Notes: generated by a model not told the origin, from the sequence alone. DNA of 64,000 nucleotides from Slackia faecicanis (GCF_003725295.1 NZ_QICB01000001.1:1-64000); one strand, 5' to 3'; positions 33,747-42,688 are shown, numbered from the stretch's first letter. Numbers and translations: made by a program.

Positions 33747-34763
33747 ATGATCGTGTCGTGGATGACGACGAACAAATGCAATTTGAAATGCGAGCACTGC
33801 TACCAGGATGCCGAGGAGGCTACGGACAAAGAGCTCGGCACCGATGAAGCGAAGAAGATGATCGACGAGATCGCACGTGTGGGCTTCAAAGTGATGATCT
33901 TCTCGGGCGGAGAGCCGTTGCTTCGCCCTGATATTTTCGACCTGGTCGCGCATGCCGCTTCGCGGGGGCTGCGTCCTGTTTTCGGAACGAACGGCACGCT
34001 GATCACGTATGAGACGGCCGCGCGTCTGAAGGAGTGCGGGGCTTGCGCCATGGGAATCTCGGTCGACAGCCTCGATCCTGCCAAGCACGACCGCTTCCGC
34101 GGGCTCGAAAACGCCTACGAGCTAACCATGCAGGGCATTGAGGCGTGCAAGAAGGCGGGGCTGGCGTTCCAGCTTCATACCACCGTCGTCGACTGGAACC
34201 GAGACGAGGTCTGCGACATCACCGACTTCGCCGAGCGTATCGGCGCCGTCGCGCACTACATCTTTTTCCTCATTCCCGTGGGCCGAGGGAAATTCATCAA
34301 GGAGACCGCGCTCGAGGTGAGGGAGAACGAAGAACTTCTGCGCGACATCATGATGAAATCGCAACAGGTTTCCATCGACGTCAAGCCCACGTGCGCCCCG
34401 CAATTCACGCGCGTCGCCAAACAGCTCGGCGTGGAGACGCGTTTTTCACGCGGATGCCTTGCCGGCTTGACGTATTGTGTCGTCGGGTCGGAGGGAATCG
34501 TTCGTCCGTGCGCGTATATGACGGAAGAGGCGGGCGATGTGCGCGCGACTCCGTTCGACGAGATTTGGAAATCGAGCCCTGTGTTCGAGAAGCTGCGCAC
34601 CGAGGCCTATTCGGGCGCTTGCGGCACGTGCGACTATCGCGACGGATGCGGCGGATGCCGCGCCCGCGCCGCGTATTACCACGAGGGCGACATCCTCGCG
34701 CAGGACGATTATTGCGCGCATGGATTGAAGCTCGACGACGAAGGGGCCGCCTCCTATGAATAA
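33747..34763 (+). CDS. ahbD: Radical SAM/SPASM enzyme, NirJ2/AhbD-like (heme synthase of the siroheme pathway)
   Basis: The 338-residue protein opens with IVSWMTTNKCNLKCEHCYQD, combining the radical-SAM CxxxCxxC (C11, C15, C18) with the SWMTTN context of NirJ/Ahb proteins. The C-terminus holds a second-cluster motif, C-x2-C-x5-C-x2-C, in GTCDYRDGCGGCRARAAYYH plus a later Cys. AhbD decarboxylates iron-coproporphyrin III to heme b. A peptide-modifying SPASM enzyme is the alternative, but no precursor peptide is seen. The ATG follows AAAAGGGGGG. Its stop overlaps an alternative start of the binding protein. Confidence 0.72.
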   Translation: MIVSWMTTNKCNLKCEHCYQDAEEATDKELGTDEAKKMIDEIARVGFKVMIFSGGEPLLRPDIFDLVAHAASRGLRPVFGTNGTLITYETAARLKECGACAMGISVDSLDPAKHDRFRGLENAYELTMQGIEACKKAGLAFQLHTTVVDWNRDEVCDITDFAERIGAVAHYIFFLIPVGRGKFIKETALEVRENEELLRDIMMKSQQVSIDVKPTCAPQFTRVAKQLGVETRFSRGCLAGLTYCVVGSEGIVRPCAYMTEEAGDVRATPFDEIWKSSPVFEKLRTEAYSGACGTCDYRDGCGGCRARAAYYHEGDILAQDDYCAHGLKLDDEGAASYE

Positions 34764-34800
34764 GAACGGCCGCATGCTCTCTATGAAAGGATCTTCCGCT

Positions 34801-35838
34801 ATGTTCGATGAAACGTATCGCAGCCGCGCGTCAGTGCGCGCAGGTCTGCTTTCCACTGCGCTCGCGCTCGCGCTTTCGGCATCGATGCTCGTAGGATGCG
34901 CCGGCGACGGCGCGTCGTCGGCAGAGGGCGAGGGGGCGTCTGCCATCGAAGCGGAACGTTCGCAGGCCTATACTTTCACTGACGATATGGGCAACGAGGT
35001 CACGGTGGAAAATCCCCAGCGCGTCGTTGCGTGCATGGGAAGCTTCGCGAACACGTGGGAGCTTGCCGGCGGCACCTTGGTCGGCGCTTCTGACGACGCT
35101 TTCACGTTCGATGCATTCGATATCGAGTCTCCCGACGTCGCGAAGGTGGGCGACTTCTCGAACATCAACCTCGAGGCGGTCATCGCCCTCGAGCCTGATT
35201 TCGTAATCATGACCTGCGGCACAGGCGGCCGCGGCGGCGATTCGAGCCAGGCCGATTTCAAGGCGGCTCTTGATGCTTCGGGCATTCCCGTGGCGTATTT
35301 CGAGGTCACGGTTTTCGAGGACTACTTGCGCATGCTGCGCGTGTTCTGCGACATCACCGGCCGCGACGACCTGTATAGCCGAAACGGCGAATCGGTGCAG
35401 CAGGCGATCGAGCAGGCGATTTCGGACATGTCCGAGGCGAGCGAGCCTTCTACGGCTTTGCTCATGACCACGTATTCGCGGGGGACTCGTGTGTTGACGT
35501 CCTCGTCGATGGCGGGCGATATGCTTGCCGATCTGGGCGTCGTCAATCTTGCCGACGAGAATCGCAGCCTTCTGTCCGACTTCAGTCTCGAGTCGGTAAT
35601 CGAGCTCGACCCCGATTACATTTTCGTGATTCCTATGGGCAACGACACCGAGGCCGCTATGCGCAATCTCGAGGCGCAGACCGCAGAAAATCCTGCATGG
35701 GCGACGCTTTCGGCAGTGCAGGAGGGTCGCTACATCATGCTCGATCCCGATTTGTTCCTGTACAAGCCCAATGCGAAATGGGCCCAGAGTTATGAGACGC
35801 TTGCGGGGCATCTCGTGTCCGGGCAGAACGAGGCGTGA
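34801..35838 (+). CDS. ABC transporter substrate-binding lipoprotein (FecB/BtuF type)
   Basis: The 345-residue protein has a lipoprotein signal ending in LVGC and then a Peripla_BP_2 domain: FTDDMGNEVTVENPQRVV, VGDFSNINLEAVIALEPDFV, and DPDYIFVIPMG. This class binds ferric siderophores, heme or cobalamin. I chose the ATG after AAAGGA; upstream in-frame ATGs exist, one overlapping the ahbD stop. It is followed by permease and ATPase genes with overlapping codons. The neighbouring heme genes make an iron or tetrapyrrole ligand likely, by inference. Confidence 0.88.
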   Translation: MFDETYRSRASVRAGLLSTALALALSASMLVGCAGDGASSAEGEGASAIEAERSQAYTFTDDMGNEVTVENPQRVVACMGSFANTWELAGGTLVGASDDAFTFDAFDIESPDVAKVGDFSNINLEAVIALEPDFVIMTCGTGGRGGDSSQADFKAALDASGIPVAYFEVTVFEDYLRMLRVFCDITGRDDLYSRNGESVQQAIEQAISDMSEASEPSTALLMTTYSRGTRVLTSSSMAGDMLADLGVVNLADENRSLLSDFSLESVIELDPDYIFVIPMGNDTEAAMRNLEAQTAENPAWATLSAVQEGRYIMLDPDLFLYKPNAKWAQSYETLAGHLVSGQNEA

Positions 35839-36866
35839 TGCGGCGCGTTCGTGAAGAATCGGGGCACGCCGCCGGGCGAGGTCGTCGGGCGGCGGCCTTC
35901 GCCATTGCCTGCGCGGCTCTTGCGGCGCTGAGCATCGCAGCTTTCTTGTGCGGAGCATCTTCTGTGAGTTTCGGCGAGCTCGCGGCATGGGTCTGCGGCG
36001 GAGAAGTGAGCGATGCCGCGAAAAGCATCTTGGTAAACGTCAGGCTTCCGCGCGTCCTGGCCGCGCTGCTTGCAGGCGCGGCCCTTGCAGTGGCGGGGGC
36101 CGTCATTCAATCGGTGCTTGACAACCCGCTCGCAAGTCCGAATGTGATCGGCGTCAACTCGGGGGCAGGGCTGTTCGTGCTCGCGGTCGCGGCGTTGTTT
36201 CCCCATGCGCCTTGGGCTGCTCCGTTCGCGGCGTTCGCCGGCGCTTTGGCTACGGCGGCCGTCATTTTCGGCATATCGCTGCATGCGGGCGCGTCGCGTC
36301 TGACCGTCGTGCTGTCGGGCATAGCGATAACCACCGTGTTCGGCGCAGGTATGAATACGGTCATGATCGTGGCGCCCGACGCCTATGTGGGCTCGTCGGT
36401 CTTTCTGACGGGCGGTCTCTCGGGCGTGCTGCTGTCGGATCTTGCATGGCCTGCGGTTCTGATTGCGGCGGGCCTTGTGGCGGCGATGTGTGGGGCGCAC
36501 CGGCTCAACGTGGTCGCGCTCGGCGACGATATGGCGCATGCGCTCGGATTGAACGTACGCGCCGTCAGGCTCGCCATGCTGGCCGTCGCGTCGTTGCTTG
36601 CCGGGGCGGCCGTGAGCTTCGCGGGCCTTCTGGGCTTCGTAGGGTTGATCGTTCCTCATATCGTGCGTTTCGCGGTCGGAAACGACAACCGCGCGGTGCT
36701 CCCTCTGTCTGCGGTAGCCGGCGCCGCGTTCGTGGTCGGCTGCGACCTCATTGCCCGTGTCGCCTTTGCGCCCTACGAGGTGCCGGTGGGCATTCTTATG
36801 GCGTTCGTCGGGGGGCCGTTTTTCATCTATCTGATTTTCAAGAACAGGAGGGGAGGCCTTGAATAG
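35838..36866 (+). CDS. FecCD-type ABC transporter permease
   Basis: The 342-residue protein has about nine to ten membrane segments and FecCD-family marks: RLPRVLAALLAGAALAVAGA, QSVLDNPLASPNVIGVNSGA and GLLGFVGLIVPHIVR. It moves iron-chelate, heme or cobalamin-type ligands with the adjacent binding protein and ATPase. The start ATG overlaps the preceding stop (GTGATG/TGA). Confidence 0.92.
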   Translation: MRRVREESGHAAGRGRRAAAFAIACAALAALSIAAFLCGASSVSFGELAAWVCGGEVSDAAKSILVNVRLPRVLAALLAGAALAVAGAVIQSVLDNPLASPNVIGVNSGAGLFVLAVAALFPHAPWAAPFAAFAGALATAAVIFGISLHAGASRLTVVLSGIAITTVFGAGMNTVMIVAPDAYVGSSVFLTGGLSGVLLSDLAWPAVLIAAGLVAAMCGAHRLNVVALGDDMAHALGLNVRAVRLAMLAVASLLAGAAVSFAGLLGFVGLIVPHIVRFAVGNDNRAVLPLSAVAGAAFVVGCDLIARVAFAPYEVPVGILMAFVGGPFFIYLIFKNRRGGLE

Positions 36867-37680
36867 AGCTGCTCGCGATTCGGCCCGTCCTTCGCTCGAA
36901 CGCGAATTCGCGCTCGAGCTGCGCGGCGTCGGCTTTTCGTACGATCGCTCCCGTCCGTTCATCGAGGATGTTTCGATCGGATTCGAACGAGGCGCGGTGA
37001 CGAGCATCGTCGGACCGAACGGCTGCGGTAAATCGACGTTGTTGAAGGTGGCGTGCGGTATCGTCCGGCCCTGCAGGGGCGATGTTTTGCTCGACGGGCG
37101 AAATGTTCGGTCGTATGCCGCCCGCGAGCGTGCCCGTCGTCTTGCGTTGCTGGCGCAGGGGCCGCGACCGCCTGCCATGACCGTCGAATCGCTCGTCGCG
37201 TGCGGGCGCTTTCCGTATTCGTCGTCTCAGGGCCGTCTTTCTCGCGCCGACCGTGCCGCCGTCGAGCATGCGATGGAGCTCGCCGATGTCGCTTGTTTGC
37301 GCTCGTGCGACCTGCGCAGGCTTTCGGGCGGTCAGCGGCAGCGCGCGTTCGTTGCCATGACGCTGGCCCAGGATGCCGACACCGTCGTGCTCGACGAGCC
37401 GACGACGTATCTCGACATCGGGGCCTGCCACGATGTGATGGGGCTCGTGCGCAGGTTGAATGAAGAATGCGGCAAGACGGTCGTCCTGGTCATTCACGAT
37501 CTCGACTTGGCGTTGCGCTATTCGGACCGTATGGCGGTCATGGACGCCGGGGCGGTCACGGCCGCAGGCACGGTGGACGAGGTCTATGCGTCGCGCGCGA
37601 TAGACGAGGCGTTCGGAGTCGACCTTCATAGGTGCGGCGTCGGCAGCGACGAGGTGTACGTCGCGCTGCCTCGCTCCTAG
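36859..37680 (+). CDS. ABC transporter ATPase (FecE/BtuD type)
   Basis: The 273-residue ATPase has Walker A GPNGCGKST, signature LSGGQRQRAF, Walker B TVVLDEPTTYLDI and the switch His in VLVIHDLDLALRYSDRM. It powers the FecCD-type importer encoded just upstream. A TTG start is inferred from the AGGGGAGG ribosome site, overlapping the permease end by 8 bases. Confidence 0.93.
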   Translation: MNRAARDSARPSLEREFALELRGVGFSYDRSRPFIEDVSIGFERGAVTSIVGPNGCGKSTLLKVACGIVRPCRGDVLLDGRNVRSYAARERARRLALLAQGPRPPAMTVESLVACGRFPYSSSQGRLSRADRAAVEHAMELADVACLRSCDLRRLSGGQRQRAFVAMTLAQDADTVVLDEPTTYLDIGACHDVMGLVRRLNEECGKTVVLVIHDLDLALRYSDRMAVMDAGAVTAAGTVDEVYASRAIDEAFGVDLHRCGVGSDEVYVALPRS

Positions 37681-37695
37681 GCGCTTGCGGCGGAT

Positions 37696-38331
37696 TTAGA
37701 ACATGGCATCGAAGGGGTCGGAGACTTCGATTTCTTCCTTGCCGCGGAACAGCTCGGTGAGCTTCGCGAGCAGAGGCTCTTGGGTTCCGTCGAGCATGCG
37801 CAGCACCATGGTGACGCGGTCGGTGTACTGCACGTCGATCATCTTGGCTTCGCAATCGGCGGCGAGACGTACCATCTGGTCGTAGAGCGGGTAGTCCATG
37901 CGCACGGATATGTCGACGCATTGCGAGACCACCACGAGATTCGCGGCCTCGATGCCCGCCTGGGCGGCCTGCGTGTAGGCGCGCACCAGGCCTCCCGTTC
38001 CCAGCAGCACGCCGCCGAAATAGCGCGTGGTCACGATGGCGATATCGGTCAGGCCCGCATGCTGGATGACTTCGAGGGTGGGAAGCCCTGCGGTTTTCTG
38101 GGGCTCGCCGTCGTCGGAGTAGCGCACGCGGCCGTCGGCCCCCGCGCCGCCTTCGCGCAGAATGTAGGCGTAGACGTTGTGGCGCGCCATGCGATTGGCC
38201 GCCCGCACCTCTTCGAGGAAGGCAAGGGCCTCCTCTTCGGTTTCGACGTGGGCGACGCTTGCGATGAAGCGGCTCTTCTTCTCTTCGATTTCGGCCGTCG
38301 CGCGGCCTTCTATGGTGGTGTAGGAATTCAT
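37696..38331 (-). CDS. yigZ: YigZ/IMPACT-family protein (UPF0029)
   Basis: The 211-residue protein shows the family marks EEKKSRFIASVAHVETEEEA, YSDDGEPQKTAGLPTLEVI and TTRYFGGVLLGTGGLVRAYT. In eukaryotes the related IMPACT protein modulates translational control; the bacterial role is unsettled. I chose the ATG of MNSYTTIEG. A TATAGT box ends 7 bases before it, which suggests a leaderless mRNA and excludes the longer frame. Confidence 0.9.
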   Translation of the reverse strand: MNSYTTIEGRATAEIEEKKSRFIASVAHVETEEEALAFLEEVRAANRMARHNVYAYILREGGAGADGRVRYSDDGEPQKTAGLPTLEVIQHAGLTDIAIVTTRYFGGVLLGTGGLVRAYTQAAQAGIEAANLVVVSQCVDISVRMDYPLYDQMVRLAADCEAKMIDVQYTDRVTMVLRMLDGTQEPLLAKLTELFRGKEEIEVSDPFDAMF

Positions 38332-38338
38332 GCCGCCT

Positions 38339-38344
38339 ACTATA
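38339..38344 (-). promoter_or_regulatory. -10 box implying a leaderless yigZ transcript
   Basis: TATAGT on the minus strand is followed by AGGCGGC (7 bases) and ATG, placing the transcription start at the initiation codon. No strong -35 is seen. Confidence 0.5.
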
Positions 38345-38464
38345 GCACGCGCATCGCGAGACGGCCTTCGCGCGTCGGTCGTGTTACCATAGTCTGCCGA
38401 CAACGCCGAACCTGCCGCATCCGCTGCACGCGGGCGGCATGACTATTCGAAGGAGCGCCCAACC

Positions 38465-39514
38465 ATGGCAAACGAAGGAAGCTTTGAGGCGAGCCAGAAG
38501 CGCAGCGACGAGATCCGCGCCGACCTGACGGCTCATCCCGAGAAATACACGATGCTGACGGGCGACCGCCCGACGGGCAGGCTGCATCTCGGCCACTACT
38601 TCGGCACGCTGAAGGGCCGCGTTGAGCTTCAGAACATGGGTGCGCGCGCTAACGTGCTCATCGCTGATTACCAGGTGATCACCGACCGCGACACCACCGA
38701 GCATATCCAGGACAACGTGTACAACATGGTGATGGATTATTTGGCGTGCGGCATCGACCCCGAGAAGACGATGATCTACACGCACTCCGCCGTTCCCGCC
38801 TGCAACCAGCTCATGCTGCCGTTCTTGAGCCTGGTCACCGAAGCGGAGCTGCAGCGCAATCCCACCGTGAAGGCCGAGATGGAGGCGTCGGGCCACGAGC
38901 TCACGGGCCTCCTTCTGACCTATCCCGTGCATCAGGCGTGCGACATCCTGTTCTGCAAGGGCAACGTGGTTCCCGTCGGTCGCGACCAGCTGCCCCACAT
39001 CGAGCTGACCCGCACGATCGCCCGCCGTTTCAACAACCGCTACGGCCAGGTGTTCCCCGAAGTCGACGCCCTTCTGTCCGACACTCCGCTTCTCCCCGGC
39101 CTTGACGGCCGCAAGATGAGCAAGTCCTACGGCAATGCCATCAGCATCTCCATGACCGCCGAAGAGACCGCCAAGCGCATCAAGAAGAGCCAGACCGACT
39201 CCGAGCGCATGATCACGTTCGATCCCGAGAACCGTCCCGGCGTTTCGGGCCTCATCTCCACGGCCGCTATCTGCACCGGCCGCGACGAGGTCGAGATCGC
39301 CGAGGAAATCGGCATGGGCGGATCGGGCGCGCTGAAGAAGTACGTGACCGAGGCGGTCAACGAGTACTTCGCTCCCATTCGCGAGCGCCGCGCCGCCTTC
39401 GAGAAAGACCTCGACTACGTCAAGGACGTGCTGCACGAGGGTAATAAGCGCGCCAACGAGATCGCGAACCAGACGCTTGCCGAAGTGCAGGAAGCCATGG
39501 GAATGGTCTACTAG
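38465..39514 (+). CDS. trpS: Tryptophanyl-tRNA synthetase
   Basis: This class I synthetase charges tRNA-Trp. The 349-residue product has the HIGH-type motif GDRPTGRLHLGHYFGTL and the KMSKS loop LDGRKMSKSYGNAI, with length and C-terminal helices normal for TrpS. The start has a GAAGGAGCG ribosome site. It is a single gene ending in a strong terminator. Confidence 0.97.
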   Translation: MANEGSFEASQKRSDEIRADLTAHPEKYTMLTGDRPTGRLHLGHYFGTLKGRVELQNMGARANVLIADYQVITDRDTTEHIQDNVYNMVMDYLACGIDPEKTMIYTHSAVPACNQLMLPFLSLVTEAELQRNPTVKAEMEASGHELTGLLLTYPVHQACDILFCKGNVVPVGRDQLPHIELTRTIARRFNNRYGQVFPEVDALLSDTPLLPGLDGRKMSKSYGNAISISMTAEETAKRIKKSQTDSERMITFDPENRPGVSGLISTAAICTGRDEVEIAEEIGMGGSGALKKYVTEAVNEYFAPIRERRAAFEKDLDYVKDVLHEGNKRANEIANQTLAEVQEAMGMVY

Positions 39515-39536
39515 CGTATTTTTTAAACCGATGCCG

Positions 39537-39564
39537 AAACCGCCCGAATCCGGGCGGTTTTTTT
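39537..39564 (+). terminator. Terminator of trpS
   Basis: AAACCGCCCG pairs with CGGGCGGTTT around AATC and is followed by TTTTC. Confidence 0.92.
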
Positions 39565-39618
39565 CGTATGGAGGGAATGGTGCGGGTCGACGATTGTCGG
39601 GAGGTTATGGGAAAAATC

Positions 39619-39645
39619 TGAACAATGTTCATCAATTGTTATACT
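39619..39645 (+). promoter_or_regulatory. Promoter with palindromic operator for the DUF2871 gene
   Basis: TGAACAATGTTCA (39619-39631) is a perfect palindrome just upstream of a TATACT -10 box (39640-39645). AACAAT (39621-39626) and ATTGTT (39635-39640) form a second overlapping dyad. The layout fits repression by a TetR-type dimer, whose gene is not in the window. Confidence 0.55.
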
Positions 39646-39697
39646 GAGGGAGGAAAGCGGCAGGCGTGCAGGAGCGCCTGCGAAAGAAGGGAGTCCC

Positions 39698-40120
39698 ATG
39701 AAGAAATATATGAATTGCGCGATCGTCTATGCCGTGCTGGCGCTTGCCGGCGGCGTGTTCTTCCGCGAGTTCACCAAGATCAACGGCTTCGACGGCACCA
39801 CGGCCCTCGGCGTCATCCATCCGCACTACATGATCCTCGGCGTGCTGTTCTTCCTGGCGCTGACGATCTTCACCCGCGTGTTCGGCGGCGAGAAGAAGGG
39901 CCTGAACAAGGTCCTCATCGGCTATCAGGTCGGTCTGAATGCCGCCGTCGTCATGATGCTCGTGCGCGGCGTGTTCGAGGTCCTCGGAACGGCCCTGCCT
40001 TCCGGCGCCGACGCCGCTATCTCCGGCATCGCGGGTCTGAGCCACATCGTGCTCGGCGTGTGCCTGGTGTGGACGCTCGTCATCCTGAAGAAGTCCGTCG
40101 CCGCAGCCGAGCAGGCGTAA
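39698..40120 (+). CDS. DUF2871-family membrane protein
   Basis: The 140-residue protein has four membrane segments, with FFREFTKINGFDGTTALGVI between the first two and HPHYMILGVLFFLALTIF in the second. It ends in a basic tail. This matches DUF2871, a family of unknown function. The start follows AAGAAGGGAG. It is a single-gene unit with its own operator-like promoter and terminator. Confidence 0.85.
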   Translation: MKKYMNCAIVYAVLALAGGVFFREFTKINGFDGTTALGVIHPHYMILGVLFFLALTIFTRVFGGEKKGLNKVLIGYQVGLNAAVVMMLVRGVFEVLGTALPSGADAAISGIAGLSHIVLGVCLVWTLVILKKSVAAAEQA

Positions 40121-40162
40121 CGGATCGAGGGTATACGCGACAGCCGGTCGTTTAAGATAAGG

Positions 40163-40195
40163 AAGGGGTGGAAGCGCAAGCTTCCACCCCTTCTT
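40163..40195. terminator. Bidirectional terminator between DUF2871 and YbjQ genes
   Basis: A 13-bp perfect stem, AAGGGGTGGAAGC with GCTTCCACCCCTT, has a GCAA loop. TTCTTC follows on the plus strand and CCTTATC on the minus strand. The genes converge here. Confidence 0.85.
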
Positions 40196-40200
40196 CGCGT

Positions 40201-40524
40201 TTACAGGGCCTCGACGGTGACGGCGGTGCCGCTTGCCGTGACCATCAGCATGTCGCCTTCGCCGAGTACCTCGTAGTCGAGGTCGACGCCTACGACGGCG
40301 TGCGCCCCCATGCGGGCCGCGCGCTCTTCCATTTCGTGCAACGCTTTGGTGCGTGCCTGCTCGAGCTCGTTTTCGTATCCGCTCGAACGGCCGCCGAACA
40401 CGTTGCGCAGCCCTGCGCCGATGTCGCGCAGGAAGTTGACGCCGGTGACGACTTCGCCGAAGACGATGCCGTAGTAGCCGGTGATGCGATATCTCTCGAC
40501 GGATTGGGTGGTGGTGACGATCAT
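40201..40524 (-). CDS. YbjQ/UPF0145-family protein
   Basis: The 107-residue protein matches the UPF0145 (DUF74) family: [39 protein letters not shown] and [16 protein letters not shown]. It forms pentameric barrels and is often annotated as heavy-metal-binding without proof. The DUF4230 gene lies 58 bases upstream on the same strand, so they may be co-transcribed. Confidence 0.9.
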   Translation of the reverse strand: MIVTTTQSVERYRITGYYGIVFGEVVTGVNFLRDIGAGLRNVFGGRSSGYENELEQARTKALHEMEERAARMGAHAVVGVDLDYEVLGEGDMLMVTASGTAVTVEAL

Positions 40525-40582
40525 GGATACTCCTTTCCCACGGATGCGCCCGCGCGCTCAGGCGGCGGACGCCTCGTTTTCG

Positions 40583-41191
40583 CTATGCCGCGTCCGTCTG
40601 CTCGACCGGTTCGCGGAAGCTTACTTCGACGGTGTAGTCGCCGTCTTCGGTGAAGGGCAGAAGCATGGTTTCGACGATGGTCTCGGCCTGCTTCTGCGCG
40701 TCGCCGATCATGGCCGTGTGGTCGACTTTCTCCTCGGCGTCGTCTTGCGCCATCTGGAGCGCCTTGGCGGTGTCGTCGCGGTCCTGCCAGTTCAGCAGCG
40801 CGTATCGCTGGTCGTAGAACTGCAGGGAATCGGGGTCGATCGCGATGCTTTGGACGGTGGCCGCGGGAAGCGACACCTTCACGGAAGAGCCTGCGACCTC
40901 GACCGTCGCCTGGGACAGGTCGACGCCCGCGCGCACGTCGGCATCGTAGATCATGGTGAAGGCTTTCTTCGTCAGAAGGGGAAGCTCGCCTTCCTCGTAG
41001 GTGACGAGTCCTCGGTACTCGAGCTTCATCGTGGCCAGCTCGCTGCATTCGACGAGCTGCTCGGCCACCGTGTCGGCGCTCATCGTGACCGAAGGTTCGG
41101 CGGCGCGGTCGAGCAGCTTGGCTCCGAGGAAGCCGACGGCGACAAGGGCCGCGGCTCCGATGATCACGCCCCAGAAACGGATGCTTTTCAT
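40583..41191 (-). CDS. DUF4230-type membrane-anchored protein
   Basis: The 202-residue protein has one N-terminal membrane segment (WGVIIGAAALVAVGFLGAKL, residues 6-25). A DUF4230-like extracytoplasmic domain follows: LVECSELATMKLEYRGLVTY and AQKQAETIVETMLLPF near the end. The function of the family is unknown. I chose the ATG (MKSIRFWG) after AGAGGA. The longer frame upstream is Arg/Pro-rich and not protein-like. Confidence 0.8.
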   Translation of the reverse strand: MKSIRFWGVIIGAAALVAVGFLGAKLLDRAAEPSVTMSADTVAEQLVECSELATMKLEYRGLVTYEEGELPLLTKKAFTMIYDADVRAGVDLSQATVEVAGSSVKVSLPAATVQSIAIDPDSLQFYDQRYALLNWQDRDDTAKALQMAQDDAEEKVDHTAMIGDAQKQAETIVETMLLPFTEDGDYTVEVSFREPVEQTDAA

Positions 41192-41361
41192 GGTATTCCT
41201 CTCGGGTGGTGGCCGGCGCCGGGCGGCGCGCGGGGAAGGCCTGCGCCTTCCGGGCGCCATCGTGACAGAACGGCGCGGCCGGGCGAAGGGTTTGTTTCCC
41301 TCCCGTTGCGTAGCGCGCCTATCCGTTGCCGGCGCGTTATGAAACGCGCCGTCGGCCGGGT

Positions 41362-41808
41362 TTACAGGGTGTCGGTGTCGAGCCAGATGGTGAAGGGGCC
41401 GTCGTTGACGAGCTCGACCTTCATGTCGGCGCCGAACGACCCGGTGCCGACATGCTCGACGTCTTCGCGTACGAGGCCGACGAAATATTCGTAGAGGCGG
41501 TTCGCCTCGTCAGGTGCGCCGGCATTCGTGAACGACGGGCGGTTTCCTCGCTTGCAGTCGGCGTAGAGGGTGAACTGGCTGACTACCAGCACGTCGCCGC
41601 CGACATCCGCCAGGCCGATATTGGTCTTGCCGTTTTCGTCTTCGAAGATGCGCATCTTCGAGATTTTGGCCCATAGCTTGTCGGCCTGTTCCTCGCCATC
41701 GTCATGGCCGACGCCCAAGAGGATGACGAATCCCTTGTCGATGCTCGAAACCGTTTCGCCGTCGATATCGACATGGGCGCGGGTCACGCGTTGCACCAAA
41801 GCTCTCAT
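41362..41808 (-). CDS. dtd: D-aminoacyl-tRNA deacylase
   Basis: Dtd removes D-amino acids from mischarged tRNA. The 148-residue protein has [20 protein letters not shown], the active-site [17 protein letters not shown] and the C-terminal motif [14 protein letters not shown] (family form NxGPVT). Start is fixed by the conserved MRALVQRV. The minus-strand frame continues open upstream, but that stretch covers the divergent HAD gene and is not protein-like. Confidence 0.95.
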   Translation of the reverse strand: MRALVQRVTRAHVDIDGETVSSIDKGFVILLGVGHDDGEEQADKLWAKISKMRIFEDENGKTNIGLADVGGDVLVVSQFTLYADCKRGNRPSFTNAGAPDEANRLYEYFVGLVREDVEHVGTGSFGADMKVELVNDGPFTIWLDTDTL

Positions 41809-41928
41809 ATATGTTCCTTTCCTCGGCCGCCTGCGGCCTTCTTTTCGCGTTGCGGGCCTATGATACGCTAAAGTGCGAACGTCATATCCGGGTGCATTTC
41901 GGGACCCGGTCTTCACGAAAGGTTTTCC

Positions 41929-42585
41929 ATGCCCGTTTTGCAAGCCGTTCTTTTCGACAACGACGGAACGCTCGTCGACACGCACGACCTGCTTCTCGAC
42001 AGCTTCCGCCATGCCACCCGGTCCGTGCTCGGCGAGGCCATCCCCGACGCGCGCCTGATGGCGAAGGTCGGGCAGCCCCTCGCGGTGCAGATGTGGGACT
42101 TCACCGACGATGCCGACGTCCACGACGAGTTGCTGCGCGTCTATCGCGCTTATAACGAAAGCGTTCATGACGATCGCATCTCGCTTTTTCCCGGCACGCG
42201 CGAGGCGCTCGAGCGGATGCGCGATGCGGGCATGACGCTCGGCGTGGTCACGTCGAAGATGCATCGCCTGGCGGCGCATGGCCTGGACGTGCTGGGCATC
42301 GCGGAGCTCTTCGACTGCGTGGTGGGCGCCGATGATTGCGAACGCCATAAGCCCGATCCCGATCCTGTGACGCTCGGCGCGCGCCTGATAGGCGCCGATC
42401 CCGCGCGCTGCGCCTATGTGGGCGATAGCCCCTTCGATATCCAGGCGGGCAATGCCGCAGGCATGCTGACGGCTGCGGTCACGTGGGGCATGTTCGACGA
42501 AGGAGTGCTGCGTGCCGAAAACCCCGGCTTGATGTGCGGAGATTTCGGCGGATTGGCCCGCATTCTGATCGAAAGGGGCCGCTAG
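41929..42585 (+). CDS. HAD-superfamily phosphatase, phosphoglycolate-phosphatase-like
   Basis: The 218-residue protein has the HAD motif [11 protein letters not shown] (nucleophile Asp10, acid Asp12), motif II VVTSKMH, motif III around KPDPDPV and motif [19 protein letters not shown]. The helical cap resembles Gph/PpaX proteins. Asn replaces the usual Phe/Leu between the two motif I aspartates. Substrate unknown. The start has a weak ribosome site (CGAAAGG). Confidence 0.9.
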   Translation: MPVLQAVLFDNDGTLVDTHDLLLDSFRHATRSVLGEAIPDARLMAKVGQPLAVQMWDFTDDADVHDELLRVYRAYNESVHDDRISLFPGTREALERMRDAGMTLGVVTSKMHRLAAHGLDVLGIAELFDCVVGADDCERHKPDPDPVTLGARLIGADPARCAYVGDSPFDIQAGNAAGMLTAAVTWGMFDEGVLRAENPGLMCGDFGGLARILIERGR

Positions 42586-42652
42586 GTTCGGCGCCCGCGG
42601 CCGCGACGTTCGCATATATTCTGTATTCGAACGATGAACCGATGCCACGCCC

Positions 42653-42682
42653 TTGCGCGCGTTCTGTCTGCTGTGGTATAAG
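42653..42682 (+). promoter_or_regulatory. Promoter of the rimP-nusA-infB operon
   Basis: TTGCGC and TATAAG are spaced by 18 bp. Transcription would start near 42689, giving a leader of about 120 bases that holds two strong RNA structures before rimP. Confidence 0.65.
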
Positions 42683-42688
42683 AAATAT

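Noticed and set aside
34756-34800. Earlier start of the substrate-binding protein overlapping ahbD
   Set aside because: It would put 15 polar residues before the lipoprotein signal, and the ATG at 34801 has a better-placed AAAGGA.
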